Shown here: positions 1 to 4,536 of the stretch, in pieces
Position numbering within the stretch: the first letter of the stretch is position 1
Layout: each line of letters begins with the position of its first letter
DNA from: DATIXD01 sp035518875
Lineage (GTDB): Bacteria > Pseudomonadota > Gammaproteobacteria > Methylococcales > Methylococcaceae
Direction of reading: 5' to 3'
Assembly: GCA_035518875.1 (NCBI GenBank)
Contig: DATIXD010000162.1
Span: 1-6,323 of the forward strand
Length of the DNA: 6,323 nt
Program-made: the position numbers and the translations under genes
Notes under the pieces: generated by a model
The model's input: only the letters and a program-made list of their open reading frames with translations
Told to the model about the DNA's origin: nothing
The model's database searches: none

Positions 1-265
1 TTAAGAGTTTAGGTTGGTTTTCGTAACCTTTGGAAAGGGAGGCACCATAAAAACTCTTACGCAATTTATGCGCGGCCTGCGCTAATGGGTTCAACGCCCC
101 GCGAGCCGTCCCTCGCGAAACCGTGCCCTCGATATGCGCACCAAAGTTAATCATGCTGCGCCAATCAAACCTAATTTTTCCTATTGTTTTTTTAGCGCTA
201 TTAACATCATCGCTCTCTTCAAGATCGAGATTTCCAGCATTAGGAAGCCTACAGGGGATTGTCAA
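1..265 (-). CDS. Unrecognised protein, 3' end outside the window
   Basis: A stop-free minus-strand frame begins after a TAA at 272-274 and runs off the window at position 1. Its first plausible start is TTG at 265-263, about 12 nt after a GAGG. ATG at 154-152 is the only ATG. From the TTG it gives 88 residues, including GNLDLEESDD (11-20), IGKIRFDWRSMINFGAHIEG (28-47), then TVSRGTARGALNPLAQAAHK (48-67) and SFYGASLSKGYENQP further on. An acidic N-terminal patch is followed by a strongly basic stretch. I do not recognise a family and see no signal peptide or membrane segment. Composition looks protein-like, but an open frame of this length can arise by chance, and a weak plus-strand frame overlaps it. 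It lies divergent to the 252-residue gene. The true start is unresolved, and a TTGACA-like -35 overlapping the TTG (265-260) would favour the internal ATG instead. Confidence 0.45.
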   Translation of the reverse strand, partial: MTIPCRLPNAGNLDLEESDDVNSAKKTIGKIRFDWRSMINFGAHIEGTVSRGTARGALNPLAQAAHKLRKSFYGASLSKGYENQPKLL

Positions 266-604
266 GATAATTTACAACCTCGCGAACTCAGGTAATAGCC
301 AGACCGCCCTCGGCCGACTTTCTGGGCAAAAATAGCCAATCCAACTGGAATGGCATGTCTCGTGCTGTGAGTGTCATAAAGTCCTATTTGTAAAGTCGAC
401 ACGAACATGTTTAGAAAACCGCATTCCCCTGTTCGTTGCGGCAATCAGGAAAAACATATCTAGCCTAGGCTCATCAACATGACTTTAGTTGCCTATGTCA
501 AGGGAAAAGCGGGTTGAGCGGGTGCGCATGTCATGACGCGCTCGACGAGCAAAATGTGACTGAACTCACTCATTACTTTCTCTATATCCAAACAGAGCAA
601 AAAA
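266..604. other. Non-coding stretch between divergent unknown genes
   Basis: I see no convincing gene here. Short frames exist on both strands (about 60 to 75 codons), but they have no clear start signals or recognisable motifs, and one of them overlaps the 252-residue gene out of frame. The stretch separates the minus-strand partial frame from the plus-strand gene at 605, so promoters for both could lie here. I could not identify a confident -35/-10 pair for the rightward gene. Confidence 0.4.
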
Positions 605-1363
605 ATGAAGATCCTAGAACAGCTAAAAAAACTAGCCGAGAGAAAACAGCGGCAATTGAGGCAATCAGAAAGCAAAAGAAAGGCAAAGGAATGGCAATAC
701 CACCAAGGCCCTGGCAAGAAAATCATTCAATTACATGATTACCTCAGAGAATTTGTTGAATATCTGACCATCGCTGAATTAAAAATTCCAGCGAGCTATA
801 CGATCCCGAATACCACCGTAAGAGCCAGATTTATTCAAAAGGAATATCTCATACGGTTAGACAGCATTCACGCGCCGACCTGGATATCGTTTACCTTCAG
901 ATGCCATCGCAAATTGCCATTGGGGTTCTCAATAGAGAACCAAGAGCAGGCCGAAAACACGGCCCGCATTCTGCAGGAGCGAGGAATCACGTTCGAGCAG
1001 TCTCCTATCTTTGGCTTTCAACGCAAGACGGTCGGATTTAATTTTGAAATAGTGCCGATAATTCCCGTGGCTTTACGTATCCAGGCAAATAAGGACGCCG
1101 GATTGATCGGCCTTTATAGCCAAAATTTTGAAGGTTTGTCTTTACAAAGAGATAGCATACATCCTGAGAATATCACAGAAGACTGGCTGGACAGATTTGG
1201 AAGGTATATACTGCGACAAAATGCGACCTACCGCTATAATCCAGTGACGAATGAAGAAAGAAACGCCATAAAAAAATCCATCGCTCAAGTCAAGCGCAAG
1301 TTAACGCTCGTTGATCACGGTTTCGAGTTTCTGCTAGAGCGGGGTGGAAGCTCAAACTGGTAG
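605..1363 (+). CDS. Hypothetical protein, 252 aa, basic coiled-coil N-terminus
   Basis: ATG at 605 is the first ATG after the upstream in-frame TGA at 557-559. There is no strong Shine-Dalgarno, only a CAGAG about 7 nt upstream. Residues 1-35 are rich in Lys, Arg, Gln and Glu with leucines at helical spacing (MKILEQLKKLAERKQRQLRQ), suggesting a basic amphipathic helix or coiled coil that could bind nucleic acid. The rest looks globular, with mixed beta-strand and helix (for example TWISFTFRC, TVGFNFEIVPIIPVALRIQ). The segment near 190-210 (ENITEDWLDRFGRYILRQN) reads like a helix closing a domain. There is no signal peptide, membrane span or catalytic motif I can name. A sample count (781-900) gives 53/120 G+C, against 70/120 in two sampled uvrC lines, so transfer is possible. 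It stands alone with no operon partner. Function unknown; the gene call is fairly sure because of its length. Confidence 0.75.
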   Translation: MKILEQLKKLAERKQRQLRQSESKRKAKEWQYHQGPGKKIIQLHDYLREFVEYLTIAELKIPASYTIPNTTVRARFIQKEYLIRLDSIHAPTWISFTFRCHRKLPLGFSIENQEQAENTARILQERGITFEQSPIFGFQRKTVGFNFEIVPIIPVALRIQANKDAGLIGLYSQNFEGLSLQRDSIHPENITEDWLDRFGRYILRQNATYRYNPVTNEERNAIKKSIAQVKRKLTLVDHGFEFLLERGGSSNW

Positions 1364-1382
1364 AAATTCGCATATGGTCCAC

Positions 1383-1392
1383 GGTGCCTCCC
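1383..1392. repeat. Right copy of a 10-bp inverted repeat flanking the unknown gene
   Basis: GGTGCCTCCC at 1383-1392 is the exact reverse complement of GGGAGGCACC at 37-46. The copies lie 1.3 kb apart, outside the 252-residue gene. The match can be stretched: the left copy read on the minus strand is TATGGTGCCTCCC, and the right side reads TATGGT, seven extra bases, then GCCTCCC. The left copy falls inside the putative partial minus-strand gene. It may be the remnant of a duplicated, inverted segment, or coincidence. Confidence 0.35.
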
Positions 1393-1546
1393 CTGACGGC
1401 ATGGCTAAGAACTCTCTGATATTCCCCCTTACCCACCGCCTGCACTTTTTTTTGGGGAATCGATTTCTCCGTAGGCACTTTCAGCCGTCTGGCCCCCGAT
1501 TCCGGGCTGTTCCGTATTCATTGACCGCCTTGAGGCGATTTAGGAC

Positions 1547-2025
1547 TTAGCAAGACCTCAAGGCGAGCGCCGCCTGCGATATTGATCGGGGTGAAACGGA
1601 ACGGTTGAGCACGCGAGTCAGCTTGTAGGCGGCAACGCAGCACATCGCCTGCCCGGATAATTTGGCCGATCCCTTGTGGCGGATTTTGCGCAAGCCGCCC
1701 ACGGGCTTGATCTAACCAAAAGCGGCTTTGAGTACTTTTCGACGCCGCAGACTCATCGCGTACCCCTCATCCCCCCGCGCGGTGCGATCACATCCGCTTC
1801 GCTGCCTCCGCCTCGGTGCTGCCGCTGGTCTCGGTGGTCTCGATGTCCGCGATCACCCCATGCCGCTTCTTCGCCATGGCGCACATCAGGTAACGCACTT
1901 TGGCTTCGGCGTATTTACCCGCTTATACGAGCGGGCTTCGGGATCAGTAGTGCTGTGGCGAGTGGCGTTGCCGCGCTTGTGCGATGCCCAGGGCTCGATC
2001 GACGTGGACGTCACCAACAACCACG
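1547..2025 (-). pseudogene. Decayed IS5-like DDE transposase
   Basis: Minus-strand translation gives, in order but in different frames, pieces of one transposase. IEPWASHKRGNATRHSTTDP (about 1999-1940) continues into EARSYK. A frame change then gives GKYAEAKVRYLMCAMAKKRH (about 1919-1860) and GVIADIETTETSGSTEAEAA. A further frame change gives DRTARGDEGYAMSLRRRK (about 1785-1735), then AAFG, a stop, and IKPVGGLRKIRHKGSAKL, ending AAYKLTRVLN before TAA at 1549-1547. These match the family pattern as I know it: IEAWAS, STTDPDA, EAKL, TGTAEREAA, RTTRHPGYAIS, FGW-K-V-GLRK-RHRG, AAYNL-R. The TAG at 1714-1712 replaces the Trp of FGW, one base from TGG. About 50-60 residues between the EAA segment and the RTTRH-like segment, holding the second catalytic Asp, are missing, and so is the N-terminal domain. 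It cannot make an active enzyme. No terminal inverted repeats were found. The 5' limit is approximate. Confidence 0.8.
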
Positions 2026-2211
2026 GATGCCGTTCGGAGATCGCAGGGAGCGCATTTGCATTGACCAGAAGGGTGCGGAACGGAATGCCGAGCATGAATC
2101 CATGCCAGAATAACGGCTTGAATTAACGACATTGCTGGGTATCCGGCATCCCTGTTCTAAATCGACAATCGCCAATCTGAAACCCATGACCTAAACTCCG
2201 GCACTGCAAGA

Positions 2212-2253
2212 GAACTTGCCGCAGAGCGGAATTCCGCACCCCATGGCAAGTTC
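2212..2253. repeat. 42-bp nested palindrome
   Basis: GAACTTGCC (2212-2220) and GGCAAGTTC (2245-2253) are exact inverted copies. Between them sits a perfect 12-bp palindrome, GCGGAATTCCGC (2226-2237), slightly off centre, with spacers of 5 and 7 bases. Single-stranded DNA or RNA could fold into a stem topped by the inner palindrome. There is no T-run, so it is not a simple terminator. It could be a protein-binding dyad or a relic mobile-element end. Confidence 0.6.
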
Positions 2254-2301
2254 GTTTCGGCGATGAAGATAGAATTGCATGCCCACAACGGTTGCGACGG
2301 C

Positions 2302-2323
2302 TTCCCGTTAATTGAAACGGGAA
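2302..2323. repeat. 8-bp stem hairpin upstream of uvrC
   Basis: TTCCCGTT (2302-2309) pairs perfectly with AACGGGAA (2316-2323) around a 6-base loop, AATTGA. Neither strand has a following T-tract, so a classical intrinsic terminator is not supported. The ATTGAAAC within it resembles the 3' end of many CRISPR repeats, but only one copy is present in the window. Confidence 0.5.
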
Positions 2324-2383
2324 CACACACGGCGTGGTGAATCAGAAAAGGAATGGACGGTCGGCAAGCGAGGAAACGCAGTT

Positions 2384-2395
2384 GCCCCCGGGGGC
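2384..2395. promoter_or_regulatory. GC palindrome just upstream of uvrC, possible operator
   Basis: GCCCCCGGGGGC is a perfect 12-bp palindrome ending 34 bases before the uvrC ATG. Its position fits an operator or a 5'-UTR hairpin, but it matches no regulator site I know. It does not resemble the LexA boxes of Gammaproteobacteria or of Bacillus. The regulatory role is only an inference from position. Confidence 0.25.
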
Positions 2396-2420
2396 GTTGT
2401 GAAATTTCAGGTCGCTTTCG

Positions 2421-2425
2421 AAGGA
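2421..2425 (+). promoter_or_regulatory. Ribosome binding site of uvrC
   Basis: AAGGA (within GAAGGAAAAG) lies four bases before the ATG at 2430, slightly close but usable. It supports this start, which also gives the expected UvrC N-terminus with the GIY motif beginning at residue 14. Confidence 0.65.
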
Positions 2426-2429
2426 AAAG

Positions 2430-4280
2430 ATGCTCGAAGAAAAGATCGCGGCACTCCCGTCCGCGCCCGGCGTTTACCTGATGAAGGATAAGGCCGGGCG
2501 AGTGTTTTACGTGGGCAAGGCGATCAACCTGCGCGAGCGGGTGCGCTCGTACTTCGCCGGCGGCGATCTGCGCTTCTTCGTGCCTCTTCTAAACCACCTG
2601 CTAGCCGACATCGAAACGGTGTTGGTGAAGAATGAGAAGGAGGCTCTGCTCCTCGAGAACGAGCTGATCAGGCGTTACAAGCCTCGCTTCAACATCAGAC
2701 CCAAGGAGGGGAGAAACTTCATTTACCTGAGGCTAGACCCGACTCAGCGCTACCCCCGACTGGAAGTGACGCGTCGGACTGAGAACGATGGCGCTCGCTA
2801 CTTCGGCCCGTTTCCGCTCGCTTCAGCCCTGCGCGAAACCCTGCGCATCGTGAACCGCCACTTCAAGCTCCGCGCCTGCTCGGATCATGATCCTGCGAGC
2901 CACAGGCGACGCCCCTGCCTGCTTTGCCAGATCGCCCGATTCCCCGCGCCCTCGGTGTACGATATTCCGCCGGAAGAATATCGGCGCCACGTGAACGACG
3001 CGATCCTATTTCTGGAAGGTAAAACGACCGACCTCCTCCAAAACTTGCGTTCGCGCATGGAAGAAGCCGCGCGTGCCGAACGCTTCGAAGAGGCGGCCCG
3101 CCTGCGCGACCAGCTTGCAGCTATCGAGCGAACCCTGGAACCTCAGAAGATCATTACGACCGAAGCGATCGATCAGGACGCCATAGGTTTCCATCGTGAA
3201 GACAACCGGTTTTTGATTTATCTGCTCTATGTGCGCCACGGCCGGGTCATCGGCGGACAAGCCTTCCCTTTCGGTGGACAGGCGTTTCCAGATCGGGAAT
3301 TGCTCGCCTCTTTTCTTAACTTTTATTACGAGACTGGAAAGTTCGTGCCGGACGAGATCCTGCTTCCGCTGGAAATCGAGGGAATGAACGAACTCGCGGA
3401 AATCCTTTCCGAGCGCAAGAGCGCAAAAGTTCGCGCTCTGGTCCCCAAGCATGGAGAGAAGCTGGAGCTTGTAAGAATGAGCCAGCGCAACGCCAAGCCA
3501 GAGTTGCGGCGGTCTCCTGGCGAGGAAACCATGCAGACGGTTTTGAACAGGCTCAGGGACCGTCTCGGCCTCAGTCGCATTCCCCGCCGCATGGAGTGCT
3601 TCGACGTCTCTCACTTCCAGGGCGGGATCCTGGTCGCCTCGAAAGTGGCGATGACCGACGGCCAGCCGGACAAGGATCGTTACCGCCGCTACAAGATTAC
3701 CTCGATTCACGTCGGCAACGACTTTGCGGCCCTTTACGAGGCGGTGTCGAGGCGGCTCAAAGGCGGGCTTCAAGAAAACGATCTCCCCGATCTCCTGGTG
3801 ATCGATGGCGGCAAGGGTCAACTCGCCTCTGCTCAGGCTGCCATGAAAGACCTCGGGATTGCCGATATGGACATCATTGCCCTTGCCAAGATCCGCACGC
3901 GTGGCGAGGGCGGACCACCTTATGAGCCGCGGGCACAGATTCCGGAGCGGCTGTTCATACCCGGCCGCAAGGAGCCCGTCATCTTGCCCCGAAATTCCCA
4001 GGAAATGCTATTGCTAGCACATCTTCGCGACGAGGCGCACCGCTTCGCCATCACCTATCAACGAAAACTGCTGCGGCGCGAACGGCTTCGGTCCGAGTTG
4101 GAGAATATTCGCGGCTTCGGCGAGAAGCGGCGGAAGGCCTTGCTGCGCCATTTCGGTTCATTAGAACAGGTTCGGGCAGCGCCCGCCGATGAGCTGGCAC
4201 AGGTCGAAGGAATAGGGCCGGCCACGGCGCAGCGGATTTATGCGTTTCTGCATGGGCGCGAAGAAGAGAGTGATGATTGA
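2430..4280 (+). CDS. uvrC: UvrC, excinuclease ABC subunit C
   Basis: UvrC is the cytoplasmic nuclease of nucleotide excision repair. It joins the UvrB-DNA complex and cuts 3' then 5' of the lesion. At 616 residues it is a normal full length. The GIY-YIG nuclease is N-terminal: GVY 14-16, YVG 27-29, K30, R37 and the Glu of LLLENEL (E76). The UvrB-contacting UVR motif, a coiled hairpin (RMEEAARAERFEEAARLRDQ), lies at about 208-227. The RNase H-like nuclease has D392 (CFDVSH), D459 (VIDGGKGQL) and H537 (RDEAHRF). Tandem helix-hairpin-helix DNA-binding motifs end the protein (IRGFGEKRRKALLRHFG, then VEGIGPATAQRI). Oddity: of the four [4Fe-4S] cysteines known in E. coli UvrC (C154, C166, C174, C178), the first two align with C150 and C163, but the last two are F171 and S175. 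C166 is an extra cysteine. Both active sites look intact. A UvrA-family gene follows on the same strand. Confidence 0.97.
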   Translation: MLEEKIAALPSAPGVYLMKDKAGRVFYVGKAINLRERVRSYFAGGDLRFFVPLLNHLLADIETVLVKNEKEALLLENELIRRYKPRFNIRPKEGRNFIYLRLDPTQRYPRLEVTRRTENDGARYFGPFPLASALRETLRIVNRHFKLRACSDHDPASHRRRPCLLCQIARFPAPSVYDIPPEEYRRHVNDAILFLEGKTTDLLQNLRSRMEEAARAERFEEAARLRDQLAAIERTLEPQKIITTEAIDQDAIGFHREDNRFLIYLLYVRHGRVIGGQAFPFGGQAFPDRELLASFLNFYYETGKFVPDEILLPLEIEGMNELAEILSERKSAKVRALVPKHGEKLELVRMSQRNAKPELRRSPGEETMQTVLNRLRDRLGLSRIPRRMECFDVSHFQGGILVASKVAMTDGQPDKDRYRRYKITSIHVGNDFAALYEAVSRRLKGGLQENDLPDLLVIDGGKGQLASAQAAMKDLGIADMDIIALAKIRTRGEGGPPYEPRAQIPERLFIPGRKEPVILPRNSQEMLLLAHLRDEAHRFAITYQRKLLRRERLRSELENIRGFGEKRRKALLRHFGSLEQVRAAPADELAQVEGIGPATAQRIYAFLHGREEESDD

Positions 4281-4342
4281 GGAAGCAATTTGCGAAGTCT
4301 TTATTCTTTAACCAAGGGGAGCAGTAAGTGATTAGGCTTTGT

Positions 4343-4482
4343 CACCACCCCCGGCACCTCCTCAGTGAGGAGGGGATAAATCTTGTGCCGACAAATGTGT
4401 TACCGGAGCAGACCTGTATATGAAAAGAAAGAGAATTCCCCTCCTTTCGAGGTAGGGGTGGCACAAAGTGCCGGGGTGGTTG
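4343..4482. mobile_element. MITE-like inverted-repeat element between uvrC and uvrA
   Basis: About 140 bp of non-coding DNA has two nested inverted blocks. The outer arms are ACCACCCCCGGCAC (4344-4357) and GTGCCGGGGTGGT (4468-4480), which match except for one extra C. The inner arms are AGGAGGGGA (4368-4376) and TCCCCTCCT (4437-4445), an exact match. Each side also folds on itself: CCTCCTC/GAGGAGG (4357-4373), CCCCTCCT around TTCG with AGG-AGGGG (4438-4458), and GGCAC-AAA-GTGCC (4460-4472). The left side lacks the counterpart of this last hairpin. From memory, repeats with ACCACCCC ends and AGGAGGGG interiors are scattered in many bacterial genomes, sometimes around small endonuclease-like (DUF559) genes; none is present here. 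In the uvrC-uvrA transcript it would form strong hairpins that may act as a partial terminator or stability element. Confidence 0.7.
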
Positions 4483-4536
4483 CGCTTTTCTCGCTATTTG
4501 CGCCCCGTCTCGAAACGCAGGAAATACCATGGCAAG

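Larger units (their letters stand above)
2026..2429. other. Non-coding leader region upstream of uvrC
   Basis: No supported gene lies here; a minus-strand frame of 67 codons has no recognisable motif. The region is notable for three separate dyad structures, listed individually (2212-2253, 2302-2323, 2384-2395). The N-terminal domain of the decayed transposase would be expected here but I could not recognise it, so the relic appears truncated. The uvrC promoter probably lies in this stretch, but I could not place a convincing -35/-10 pair. Confidence 0.5.

Noticed and set aside
2..59. TAAGAGTTT / AAACTCTTA inverted pair enclosing AGGTT / AACCT, as a structured RNA
   Set aside because: The nested stems leave a 21-base one-sided bulge and lie inside the partial minus-strand frame. 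I recognise no RNA family.
514..738. Plus-strand frame of 74 codons from a TTG overlapping the 252-residue gene
   Set aside because: It overlaps the start of the longer, better-formed gene in another frame and shows no motif. I could not find evidence that the two are one frameshifted gene.
1421..1460. ATTCCCC / GGGGAAT pair with a run of eight T, as a terminator after the unknown gene
   Set aside because: The T-run lies inside a 26-base loop rather than after the stem, and the stem is only 7 bp, so it does not fit an intrinsic terminator.
1676..2126. Two overlapping plus-strand frames of 132-145 codons
   Set aside because: The minus strand of the same DNA carries ordered transposase pieces, which explains the sequence. 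The plus-strand products are Arg-, Ser- and Pro-rich low-quality translations.
2290..2323. Possible solitary CRISPR repeat, with GTTGCGAC and ATTGAAAC-like ends
   Set aside because: Only one copy exists in the window. There is no second repeat, no spacer pattern and no cas gene, so no array can be claimed.
3252..3290. Internal repeat GGQAFPFGGQAFP in UvrC
   Set aside because: Other UvrC proteins have a similar GGQ-FPF-GQ-FP pattern here, so it is family sequence rather than a new duplication.
3006..3821. Long minus-strand frame of 271 codons inside uvrC
   Set aside because: It lies fully antisense to a certain uvrC, has no recognisable motif, and is the expected result of GC-rich codon use on the opposite strand.
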